Of a stretch of DNA of 64,000 nt, positions 53,542-64,000 are shown one piece after another. Origin of the DNA: Polaromonas sp. (lineage in GTDB: Bacteria; Pseudomonadota; Gammaproteobacteria; Burkholderiales; Burkholderiaceae_C); NCBI RefSeq assembly GCF_016185115.1, contig NZ_JACPOF010000017.1:310001-374000 (forward strand), read 5' to 3'. Position 1 is the first letter of the stretch. Each line of letters opens with the position of its first letter. A program made the translations under genes and the position numbers. The notes beneath the pieces are model-generated. The model searched no databases. It saw only the letters and a program-made list of their open reading frames with translations, and was not told the DNA's origin.

Positions 53542-53785
53542 GGGTGGGAGTGTCCAGGGTGCGGGTGGGGCGGTGAAGATGAAGGCCGCAATGCGGCGCC
53601 AGTTTCACAAGTTTATCGGTTACCGGGGGTTAACGGCGCTCAACCAGATAAGCCATTGCCTTACAGACATATTTGCGCGCCACAATTAATCTTGCGAAGC
53701 TCGATAACAAGAGTGACTGATCCGTATCCATCGGCAAAAACCGGTGAAACACAGCCACATAACCATCAATCCCAGGAGTAAACAC

Positions 53786-54439
53786 ATGAAAACCATCACC
53801 ACCACCCTTACCTGCGTCGCACTGTCTGTCGGCATTTTTTCGGGTTGCGCCAACATGAGTGAAACCCAGCGCGGCACCGCACAGGGCGCAGGCATTGGCG
53901 CTGTCGCAGGCACGGTTCTCGGCGCTGCAGTCGGTGGCCGCAATGGTGCGATTACTGGTGCTGTTCTGGGCGGCGCCGCAGGCGCGGTGGGCGGCAATAT
54001 CTGGTCGCAGCGCATGCAGAACCAGAAGCTCGCCATGGAACAGGCCACGGCCGGCACCGGCGTTGCAGTGACCCAGACGACCGACAACCGCCTGAAGCTG
54101 GACATCCCCAGCGACATCTCTTTTGACACCGGCCGCTCGGGCATCAAACCCAATTTCGCGCCCATCCTGAACCAGTTCGCTACCAGCCTGAACCAGAACC
54201 CGGCTTCAACCGTGACCATCATCGGCCACACCGACAACACCGGCTCGGACGCCATCAACAACCCGCTGTCGGTCGAGCGTGCCAACGCCACGCGCGACTA
54301 CCTGATCAGCCGCGGTGTGGCTGGCCAGCGTATCGGCACAGACGGCCGCGGTTCACGCGAACCGATTGCCGACAACGCCACGCAGGCTGGCCGCGACAAG
54401 AATCGCCGGGTTGAGATCTACGTAGCTGAAAAAGGTTAA
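53786..54439 (+). CDS. OmpA-family lipoprotein with glycine zipper (YiaD-like)
   Basis: A 217-residue lipoprotein: signal MKTITTTLTCVALSVGIFSGC with lipobox FSGC, a glycine-zipper region (GAGIGAVAGTVLGAAVGG ... AVLGGAAGAVGGN, about 35-80) and a C-terminal OmpA/MotB peptidoglycan-binding domain (SFDTGRSGIKP, GHTDNTGSD, NPLSVERANATRDYL). It likely tethers outer membrane and peptidoglycan. AGGAGT lies 7 bases upstream of ATG 53786, deciding the start. The 244 bases upstream hold no gene. Confidence 0.93.
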   Translation: MKTITTTLTCVALSVGIFSGCANMSETQRGTAQGAGIGAVAGTVLGAAVGGRNGAITGAVLGGAAGAVGGNIWSQRMQNQKLAMEQATAGTGVAVTQTTDNRLKLDIPSDISFDTGRSGIKPNFAPILNQFATSLNQNPASTVTIIGHTDNTGSDAINNPLSVERANATRDYLISRGVAGQRIGTDGRGSREPIADNATQAGRDKNRRVEIYVAEKG

Positions 54440-54449
54440 CCCCTGTTGG

Positions 54450-54521
54450 CGCTCACTGCGTGTAGCGCCCTCTCCCCTTGCAGGGGACTGCACCAGCGGC
54501 CTGGCAAAGCCAGTTCCGCGG
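54450..54521 (+). repeat. Dispersed GC-rich intergenic repeat, family 2, copy 4
   Basis: GCTCACTGCGTGTAGCGCCC, then TCTCCCCTTGCAGGGGACTG, then CCTGGCAAAGCCAGTTCCGC. The same order of blocks as copies 1-3, but the hairpin arms carry compensating changes (CTGG/CCAG in place of CCGG/CCGG), which supports a folded structure under selection. Confidence 0.7.
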
Positions 54522-54546
54522 TGCGTAATTGCTTCAGCGAGCGGTT

Positions 54547-54586
54547 TTTAACGTATACAGCAACAATTTGCCGTATACATTAAAAA
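54547..54586. promoter_or_regulatory. Paired GTATAC boxes, 20 bp apart (locus 2)
   Basis: TTTTAACGTATAC and GTATACATTAAAAA form an inverted pair, with GTATAC at 54553 and 54573, exactly 20 bases apart as at 40095/40115. It lies in the gene-free 323-base convergent gap 54440-54762, between repeat family 2 copy 4 and family 1 copy C. Confidence 0.5.
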
Positions 54587-54649
54587 TACATCAAATGTTA
54601 ATATGGAACTTAACATTCGGCTGCTACGACTGACAAACGTCTGGTTTTT

Positions 54650-54743
54650 GGTCAAAAAAATGCCTCAAAAATGCCATTTTCAGGCATCAAATCGGCCTCG
54701 AGCCCAATGAATACGCACGTGAGAAGCTACTGAATTAATAGCA
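54650..54743 (-). repeat. Dispersed repeat, family 1, copy C
   Basis: On the minus strand: TGCTATTAATTCAGTAGCTT, then CTCACGTGCGTATTCATTGG, then GCTCGAGGCCGATTTGATGCC. It closely matches copy B (39952-40047) in opposite orientation. Like the other copies it is between convergent genes. Confidence 0.7.
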
Positions 54744-54762
54744 TCCAGACTCTCGCAGCCAG

Positions 54763-56526
54763 CTACCGCGTCGCGTGAAGCGCCTTGAAACGCTCCTCTT
54801 CCTGCAACCTGAGCACCCGCCGCTGCACCTTGCCTGTCGTCGTCATCGGCAGCGCGTCTATGAATTCGATTTCCTTGGGATACTCGTACGGCGCCAGCAT
54901 GGTTTTGACATGGATTTGCAGCCTTTCCACAAGGTCGCGGTCAAACTGCTCACGCGGGCCCATCCAGCGTTCGCGTGCCGCCAGAATGTCAGGCGCCAGC
55001 ACCACATAGGCCTTGACCACCGCGCCGCGCGCGCTGTCCGGCTTGGGCACCACGGCCGCGTTGGCCACGGCCTCATGCTTGACCAGGCAGTTTTCGATCT
55101 CGCCCGGGCCTATGCGATAACCCGCTGCCTTGAATACATCGTCTGCCCGGCCCTCGTACCAGAGGTAGCCGTCTGCATCGCGTTTGGCCAGGTCGCCGGT
55201 GCGGCACCAGTCACCGGTGAATTTGCCGTCGGTGGCGGCGATGTTCTTCCAGTAGCCCAGAAAGAAAATCGGGTCGGCATCGCCATGGATGTCGAACCGG
55301 TTGACGGCCACATCGCCCGGCACGCCCACCGCACATTCTTTCCCCTCATCATCAATCACCGCCACGCGGTGGCCGGGGTAGCCCTTGCCCATGCTGCCGG
55401 GCCGGGCAGGCCACATCGCAGAGCAGTTGCCAACGACGTAATTGATCTCTGTCTGGCCGAACATCTCGTTGACGGTCACGCCCAGCTGCTTGCGGCAGTA
55501 GTCAAACACCGCGTCACCCACCGCCTCGCCCGCGCTCATGATGCCCTGCAGTTTCAGCCTGAAGTGCTTGCCCGGCTGCGGGTAGGCCTTCATCATGGCT
55601 TTCAGTGCGGTGGGGAACAAAAAGGTGTGCGTGACGCCGTGTTGCTGCATCAGGCTGAAGGCCAGCTCGGGGCTGAAGCGGCCGTTGAGGGCGACGATGG
55701 GCCGACCGAAATAAAGCGTGGGCAGCAAGGCATCCATCAAGCCACCTGTCCAGGCCCAGTCTGCGGGGGACCAGAACACTGCATTTGTCTTTTTGTTCGA
55801 CTTGCCATCGAAACCAAACCAGTTCTGGCTGCAGACAAAGCCCGGCAGGTTGCCGATCAGCGCGCGGTGCGGAATCAGCGCGCCCTTGGGCGGGCCTGTG
55901 GTGCCGCTGGTGTAGATCAGCACTGCAGCCTCGTCGGCCTTGGTCACCGCAGCCGTGAAGGCGCGGTGGTAATCGAGGTTCAGGTCAAGGTCGCCCAGCC
56001 CCCACGCGCTGCCTGCCGCCAGAACCCGCCGCAGCATGGGGCATTCGCCGCGCACGGCCTTGATGCTGGCAATGCTGCTTTCATCGCAGATGGCCACCAC
56101 TGCGCCGCTGTCGTGCAAGCGGAATTGCAGCGCCTCGGGCCCGAACAGCATGGACAGCGGCATCGCCACCGCGCCCATCTGCAGCACCGCCATGTAGGCG
56201 ACGGCGGTTTCAAATCGCTGCGGCATGACGATGGCCACCCGGTCGCCGCGCTGCACGCCCAGCCCCTGCAGCGTGTGGCTCAGGGCGTCAGCCGCCCGCT
56301 TCAGTGCGAGGTAGCTGTAGCTGGCAGGGCCGCTGCCTGGCTCGTGAATGCGTATGGCCACCTTGCTTGCAGCATCGCCCATCCTTGCCCAGCGGCTGCA
56401 ACAGACCTCTGCAATGTTGAAGTTTTCATCGACCTGCCAATGGAAACCGGCGTGTACTGCGGTGTAGGGATCGACTGGCGTCTTGTCGCTGCCTTGACTG
56501 CGCTTGTTGTGTTGTCTCTTTATCAT
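54763..56526 (-). CDS. Acyl-CoA synthetase (AMP-forming)
   Basis: A 587-residue ANL-superfamily adenylating enzyme. AVLIYTSGTTGPPKGALIPH is the ATP-binding loop, NEMFGQTEINYVVGN the A5-like motif, AAGYRIGPGEIEN the hinge motif, and MTTTGKVQRRVLR holds the C-terminal catalytic lysine. It activates a carboxylic acid to its CoA thioester, probably medium or branched chain by resemblance to AcsM-type enzymes. ATG 56526 is preferred; TTG 56541 is possible. Its start codon lies against that of the divergent hydrolase. Confidence 0.9.
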   Translation of the reverse strand: MIKRQHNKRSQGSDKTPVDPYTAVHAGFHWQVDENFNIAEVCCSRWARMGDAASKVAIRIHEPGSGPASYSYLALKRAADALSHTLQGLGVQRGDRVAIVMPQRFETAVAYMAVLQMGAVAMPLSMLFGPEALQFRLHDSGAVVAICDESSIASIKAVRGECPMLRRVLAAGSAWGLGDLDLNLDYHRAFTAAVTKADEAAVLIYTSGTTGPPKGALIPHRALIGNLPGFVCSQNWFGFDGKSNKKTNAVFWSPADWAWTGGLMDALLPTLYFGRPIVALNGRFSPELAFSLMQQHGVTHTFLFPTALKAMMKAYPQPGKHFRLKLQGIMSAGEAVGDAVFDYCRKQLGVTVNEMFGQTEINYVVGNCSAMWPARPGSMGKGYPGHRVAVIDDEGKECAVGVPGDVAVNRFDIHGDADPIFFLGYWKNIAATDGKFTGDWCRTGDLAKRDADGYLWYEGRADDVFKAAGYRIGPGEIENCLVKHEAVANAAVVPKPDSARGAVVKAYVVLAPDILAARERWMGPREQFDRDLVERLQIHVKTMLAPYEYPKEIEFIDALPMTTTGKVQRRVLRLQEEERFKALHATR

Positions 56527-56533
56527 GGGGTCA

Positions 56534-57469
56534 ATGTACAAAGAAAAACGCCCCCATCGCAGCGAGTTTGTCCCTATACGCGGACTCGATTACCACGTCC
56601 GCATCTGGGAGGGGGCCGACGCGAAGGCCCGGGAATTGCCGGCACTGGTTTTAGCCCACGGCTGGATGGATGTCGGGGCCTCGTACCAGTTCATGGTTGA
56701 TGCGCTGTCCGACGACTTTGCAAATGGCCGGACCATCATTGCCCACGACTGGCGCGGCTTCGGCCTGACCAAAGGTGCGAAAGAAGGCGCCCAACCCGAC
56801 AATTACTGGTATGCAGACTACTTCGCCGACCTCGATTTTCTGCTGGACCACTACTCACCAGATCAGCCGGTAGACCTGCTGGGCCACAGCATGGGCGGCA
56901 ACGCCGTCATGAGCTACGCGGGCATACGGCCAACGCGCATACGCAGGCTCATCAACCTGGAGGGCTTTGGGCAGCCGCCGAGCAAACCCTCGGAAGCACC
57001 CTCGCGCTATGCGAAATGGATGGACGAGATCAAGGCCGCGCAGCGCGGTGAAATGGACCTGAAAACCTATGAAGGCGTGGAAGGCGTGGCCAGACGCCTG
57101 ATGAAAACCAACCCGCGCCTCTCGGCAGACAAGGCCGGCTGGCTGGCCAGCCACTGGGCGCAGCCTGCCAGTGACGGGCAATGGGCCATCCTCGGTGACC
57201 CGGCCCACAAGATAGTGAGCGCCAACCTCTACCGGGTCGAGGAAACGCTGGCGCTGTATGCCCGCATCACGGCGCCGCTGCTGGCGGTAGAGGCTTCCGA
57301 CGATTCGCTCGGCAAGTGGTTTAAAGGCCGGTACTCGCTGGCCGAATACCACGAACGGCTGAAACTCGTGCCGCAAGCAACTGTTGCGGTGGTACAGGAC
57401 GCAGGCCACATGCTGCACCACGACCAGCCGGAACAACTGGCAAGGCTGATCGAGGAGTTCCTGATCTGA
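56534..57469 (+). CDS. Alpha/beta hydrolase
   Basis: A 311-residue alpha/beta hydrolase with the full triad: nucleophile elbow LLGHSMGGNAVM, an acidic residue after strand 6 or 7 (VEASDDSLGKW), and DAGHMLHHDQPEQLARLIEEFL near the C-terminus. HGWMDVGASYQFMVDAL is the oxyanion region. Substrate unknown; the divergent pairing with the acyl-CoA synthetase hints at ester or thioester turnover. ATG 56534 is chosen with GGGG just upstream; ATG 56525 is possible and would share CATG with the divergent start. Confidence 0.88.
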   Translation: MYKEKRPHRSEFVPIRGLDYHVRIWEGADAKARELPALVLAHGWMDVGASYQFMVDALSDDFANGRTIIAHDWRGFGLTKGAKEGAQPDNYWYADYFADLDFLLDHYSPDQPVDLLGHSMGGNAVMSYAGIRPTRIRRLINLEGFGQPPSKPSEAPSRYAKWMDEIKAAQRGEMDLKTYEGVEGVARRLMKTNPRLSADKAGWLASHWAQPASDGQWAILGDPAHKIVSANLYRVEETLALYARITAPLLAVEASDDSLGKWFKGRYSLAEYHERLKLVPQATVAVVQDAGHMLHHDQPEQLARLIEEFLI

Positions 57470-57550
57470 GGCTTTGGCCTACACGAGAAGGCGGGGGTTG
57501 CGTGCACACTTGAAGGTTTTTGCAGCGCAACAGCGAACAGCGGAGACCCC

Positions 57551-61030
<3,480 letters not shown>

Positions 61031-61032
61031 AC

Positions 61033-61896
61033 ATGCCCACTGAAAAACCCCTGCCGGTGCCCTCGCATGCGGGCGATGCGCAGGCCTCCAGCGTGGCCAT
61101 CGAACTGCGTCTGCTGATGGAGGCGATTTACCTGCGTTACAGCTACGACTTCCGTGATTACGCAGGCGCCTCGCAAAAGCGGCGTGTGCTGCATGCGCTG
61201 TCGCAGTTTGATTGCCCGACGATTTCGGAGCTGCAATCGCGCGTATTGCATGACCCCGACATGTTCACGCAACTTCTGCAGTACCTGACGATACCGGTCA
61301 GCGAGATGTTTCGTGACCCGGGGTTCTTCCTGGCGCTGCGCGAAAAGGTGATCCCGCACCTGGCCACCTACCCGTCCATCAAGATCTGGATAGCCGGCTG
61401 CAGCACGGGTGAAGAGGTGTATTCGCTGGCGATATTGCTGCGCGAAGAGGGCCTGCTCGACCGCTCCCTGATCTACGCCACGGACATCAACCCCACATCG
61501 CTTGACAAGGCCAGGCAGGGCATTTTTTCGTTGAACAGCATCAAGGGCCATACGCTGAACTACCAGAAGGCAGGCGGCAAAAAGGCGTTTTCCGACTACT
61601 ACACGGCGGCCTACAACGCAGCGGTTTTTGACAAGACCCTGCGCGAGAACATCACCTTTGCCGACCACAGCCTGGCAACCGACAGCGTGTTCTCCGAAAC
61701 CCAGCTGGTGCTGTGCCGCAACGTGCTGATCTACTTCAACAAGGCACTGCAGGACCGCGCCTTCGGGCTGTTCCATGAATCCCTCAGCAACCGTGGTTTT
61801 CTGGGGCTGGGCAGCAAGGAGAGCATCGATTTTTCGTCCTATGCCACCCGCTTTGAAGCGTTCGACAAACCCGAGCGCATCTTCCGCAAGAGATAA
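61033..61896 (+). CDS. CheR-type protein-glutamate methyltransferase
   Basis: A 287-residue protein with the CheR N-domain (LLMEAIYLRYSYDFRDYAGASQKRRV) and a SAM-binding domain (IKIWIAGCSTGEEVYSLAILL; LVLCRNVLIYFNKALQDR). CheR methylates chemoreceptor glutamates. No chemoreceptor, CheA or CheW gene is in the window, so the target may be the coiled-coil region of the adjacent hybrid kinase (inference). ATG 61033 is 2 bases after the kinase stop; a TTG at 61027 overlaps it. Confidence 0.92.
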   Translation: MPTEKPLPVPSHAGDAQASSVAIELRLLMEAIYLRYSYDFRDYAGASQKRRVLHALSQFDCPTISELQSRVLHDPDMFTQLLQYLTIPVSEMFRDPGFFLALREKVIPHLATYPSIKIWIAGCSTGEEVYSLAILLREEGLLDRSLIYATDINPTSLDKARQGIFSLNSIKGHTLNYQKAGGKKAFSDYYTAAYNAAVFDKTLRENITFADHSLATDSVFSETQLVLCRNVLIYFNKALQDRAFGLFHESLSNRGFLGLGSKESIDFSSYATRFEAFDKPERIFRKR

Positions 61897-62547
61897 ATGA
61901 TGAGCGGCAGCGCAGACAGTCTGGACAGCATCATGGCCGCCACGGCAGGCCGGCGGTTTGAGGCCATCGTAATCGGTGCGTCGGCCGGCGGCGTGAATGC
62001 ACTGCTGGGCCTGCTGTCGGGCCTGCCCGCCACCTTCAGGCTGCCCGTCGTGACGGTGCTGCACCTGCCGGATGACCGCGAAAGCCACCTGGCAGAAATA
62101 TTCCAGAACCGCTCGTCCATCGCCGTGCGTGAAGCCAGAGACAAGGCGGGCGTCGAACCGGCAACACTTTATTTTGCCGGCGCGGGCTATCACCTGTCGA
62201 TTGAGCATGACCGCAGCTTCTCGCTCAGCGGTGAGGAGCCGGTTCACTTTTCCCGCCCGTCCATCGACCTGCTGATGGCGTCGGCGGCCGATGTGTATGG
62301 TGACTCGCTCGCAGGCATCCTGCTGACCGGCGCCAACTATGACGGCGCCAACGGGCTGGCCAGGATTCGCGAACAAGGCGGCCTGACGGTGGTCCAGGAC
62401 CCGGCAGAAGCCCAGGTCGCCACCATGCCGGAAGCCGCCATCCGCAAGCTGCAACCCGATCTGATACTCAGGCTGGACGCCATACGCCAGCTGATCCTTC
62501 AAATGGATAGGGCCTGTTCAAACTATTTTCAGGGAGATGCGTTGTGA
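61897..62547 (+). CDS. CheB-type methylesterase domain protein (no receiver)
   Basis: A 216-residue stand-alone CheB methylesterase: the triad is IGASAGGVNAL (Ser), VLHLPDD (His) and LTGANYDGANGL (Asp). The N-terminal receiver of classical CheB is absent, so control must come from elsewhere, such as the flanking receivers. Its last about 16 codons (from QMDRACSNYF) lie in the terminal repeat of the inserted element at 62503-62781, so the native C-terminus was probably changed by the insertion. Starts directly after the cheR stop. Confidence 0.9.
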   Translation: MMSGSADSLDSIMAATAGRRFEAIVIGASAGGVNALLGLLSGLPATFRLPVVTVLHLPDDRESHLAEIFQNRSSIAVREARDKAGVEPATLYFAGAGYHLSIEHDRSFSLSGEEPVHFSRPSIDLLMASAADVYGDSLAGILLTGANYDGANGLARIREQGGLTVVQDPAEAQVATMPEAAIRKLQPDLILRLDAIRQLILQMDRACSNYFQGDAL

Positions 62548-62781
62548 ATCCAAAAGGCTGTGCGCAAGGCGCAAAACGCTGCCGGGGCAGCCCCCGGCAA
62601 GGCTTTGCAACGCCGCGCACGACCTTTTGGATCACAACCCTTCGGGAACGGGGTGAAAACAGCGCCCTTCGGCGCTGCACTCCCAGGCAAGGCAGCGGCC
62701 TTGCCGTCGTCGTGCGCCTTGACGGGCGCTGTTTTCACCGCGTTCGCACTCCTGAAGATAATTTGAACAGGCCCTACCCAT
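62503..62781. mobile_element. MITE-like non-coding element with terminal inverted repeats and two internal hairpins
   Basis: The ends ATGGATAGGGCCTGTTC (from 62503) and its inverted counterpart GAACAGGCCCTACCCAT (to 62781) are parts of about 31-base inverted repeats, 28 matching. Inside are two large imperfect inverted repeats: one with TGAATCCAAAAGG near 62545 and CCTTTTGGATCAC near 62623, the other with GGTGAAAACAGCGCCC near 62655 and GGGCGCTGTTTTCACC near 62724. No convincing reading frame or transposase is present. A TA could be the target duplication. It forms the 3' end of cheB and abuts the ATG of the next gene. Confidence 0.65.
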
Positions 62782-63982
62782 GACCGACAAGAGCGCCAAT
62801 ATCCTCATCGTTGACGACCTGCCCGAGAACCTGCTCGCGCTCAATGCCCTGATACGGCAGGACGACCGCACCATTTACCAGGCCTCGTCCGGCGAAGAGG
62901 CGCTGGCGCTGCTGCTCGACAACGAATTTGCCATGGCGATTCTGGATGTGCAGATGCCCGGCATGAACGGATTTGAACTCGCAGAACTCATGCGCGGCAC
63001 CGAAAAAACGCGCAACATCCCCATCGTGTTTGTCAGCGCGGCAGGCAAGGAGCTGAACTACGCCTTCAAGGGCTATGAAACCGGGGCGGTCGACTTCCTC
63101 TACAAACCGCTGGATATCGATGCTGTCAGGAGCAAGGTCAATGTGTTTGTCGAGCTGTACAAGCAGCGCAACGAAAGCCGCAGGCAGGTCGAGGCTCTTG
63201 AAAAAAGCCGGCAGGAGCAGGAGGTGCTGCTGCGTGAGCTGCAGGTGACCCAGGGCGAGCTGCAAAATGCCGTGCGCATGCGCGACGACTTCATGTCCAT
63301 GGTGGCGCATGAACTGCGTACACCGCTGAACACGCTGTTTCTGGAAGCCCAGCTGCGCAAGATGCAGCTTGACCGGGGCAACACGACCCTGTTTGACGCA
63401 GCCTACCTGCAGAAGATGGTGGCGCGCGACCAGCGGCAGATACAAAGCATGGTGCGGCTGATTGACGACATGCTGGATGTCTCACGCATACGCAGCAACC
63501 GCCTGTCGATTCGCCCCAGCCAGGTTGATCTGCAGGCCCTGCTGGCCAGGGTGGTCTCCAACCTGTCCAACCAGGCGAGTTCCGCGGGCAGCACCATCAC
63601 GCTGGAGCCGGGCGAGCCGGCGACAGGCACATGGGACGAGTTCCGCATCGAGCAGGTGGTCATCAACCTGCTGACCAACGCGCTGCGTTACGGCAAGGGG
63701 AAACCTGTCACCGTCAGCACCGCCGGCGTGCCCGGGGGGGTATGCATCAAGGTCCGCGACCAGGGCATGGGCATCTCCGAAGAAGACCAGAAACGCATTT
63801 TTGAGCAGTTTGAGCGCGCCAACGGCAACGACGGCACAGGCGGCCTGGGCCTGGGGTTGTTCATCACCCAGCAACTGGTCGAAGCCCACGGCGGGCACAT
63901 CGGCGTTGAAAGCCGCGCCGGTGAAGGTGCCACCTTCATGATCACCCTGCCCTTCACCCCGCCGGAAGCCCCTGCGGCGTAA
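62780..63982 (+). CDS. Receiver-histidine kinase (REC-HisKA-HATPase)
   Basis: A 400-residue soluble kinase: receiver domain about 5-125 (ILIVDDLPENLLAL, phosphoacceptor in AILDVQMPGMNG), a short coiled coil (about 130-170), HisKA with [16 protein letters not shown], and HATPase_c (NLLTNALRYG, DQGMGI, GGLGLGLFITQQL). An N-terminal receiver controlling a kinase fits a relay from the upstream hybrid kinase. Its ATG lies at the edge of the inserted element, whose AACAGG may now act as ribosome-binding site (inference). Eighteen bases remain after its stop. Confidence 0.93.
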   Translation: MTDKSANILIVDDLPENLLALNALIRQDDRTIYQASSGEEALALLLDNEFAMAILDVQMPGMNGFELAELMRGTEKTRNIPIVFVSAAGKELNYAFKGYETGAVDFLYKPLDIDAVRSKVNVFVELYKQRNESRRQVEALEKSRQEQEVLLRELQVTQGELQNAVRMRDDFMSMVAHELRTPLNTLFLEAQLRKMQLDRGNTTLFDAAYLQKMVARDQRQIQSMVRLIDDMLDVSRIRSNRLSIRPSQVDLQALLARVVSNLSNQASSAGSTITLEPGEPATGTWDEFRIEQVVINLLTNALRYGKGKPVTVSTAGVPGGVCIKVRDQGMGISEEDQKRIFEQFERANGNDGTGGLGLGLFITQQLVEAHGGHIGVESRAGEGATFMITLPFTPPEAPAA

Positions 63983-64000
63983 CAGGACACCCCGGGAAAG

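Noticed and set aside
54775..56700. A 641-codon open frame antisense to the acyl-CoA synthetase gene
   Set aside because: It mirrors the codon bias of the real gene, has no recognisable domain, and is Ala/His/Gly/Arg-rich as expected for a shadow frame in GC-rich DNA.

Overview
The window is about 64 kb of GC-rich chromosome from a beta-proteobacterium, most likely a Burkholderiales/Comamonadaceae member of the Polaromonas/Rhodoferax type. The evidence is gene order (folC-dedD-cvpA-purF-metZ followed by gltX; rhodanese-tolC next to waaA-waaC-phosphomannomutase), the large set of Bug (TctC-type) solute receptors, the long-form argG, and dispersed GC-rich intergenic repeats. The genus is inference. 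No rRNA, CRISPR array, intact transposase or integrase was seen.

Left part (1-23.1 kb): a truncated rhodanese gene and tolC open the window. They are followed by a cupin/JmjC-like gene broken by one in-frame TAG, then a catabolic block. Its plus-strand arm (2.9-10.3 kb) holds a LysR regulator, a ketopantoate-reductase-like enzyme, a class I fumarase/tartrate dehydratase pair, a double-module acyl-CoA dehydrogenase, a CMD-family protein and a LigI-like amidohydrolase. Its minus-strand arm (23.0 down to 10.5 kb) holds fifteen tightly packed genes: enoyl-CoA hydratase, five Bug receptors, two CaiB/BaiF CoA-transferases, GST, an alpha/beta hydrolase lacking its nucleophile, flavin reductase, MaoC, a 2-hydroxyacid dehydrogenase and an EthD protein. 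Together these suggest uptake, CoA activation and beta-oxidation-like breakdown of a carboxylic acid; the substrate cannot be read from sequence. No TctA/TctB membrane components are present.

Middle part (23.2-43.5 kb): core housekeeping. LPS core genes waaA-waaC and a phosphohexomutase, a DNA alkylation repair pair (an Ada-N/AraC/AlkA fusion plus ogt), an EamA exporter, a DUF1345 protein, a tRNA Ala-Glu-Asp operon with its own promoter and terminator, gltX, metZ, purF, cvpA, dedD, folC, an ArsC/Spx-like protein, a glycine-zipper surface protein behind a sigma-E-like promoter, an ECF sigma/anti-sigma pair, ppnP and argG.

Accessory segment (43.5-48.1 kb): a BcgI-like restriction-modification system (fused nuclease-methyltransferase plus specificity subunit) in locally less GC-rich DNA, flanked by a gene fragment, and then a Fic protein whose upstream region carries an operator-like array with a 31-bp period.

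Right part (48.2-64 kb): cupin, murB, yajQ, a retropepsin-like protease, plsY, ybaK, a Tas-like aldo/keto reductase, an OmpA/glycine-zipper lipoprotein, a divergent acyl-CoA synthetase/hydrolase pair, and a signalling cluster (CHASE3-GAF hybrid kinase with three receiver domains, CheR, CheB, receiver-kinase). The last two genes of this cluster are separated by a 279-bp non-coding element with terminal inverted repeats.

At least two dispersed intergenic repeat families occur. One has three copies, every one in a convergent gene gap and each accompanied by a perfect palindrome or a GTATAC pair.
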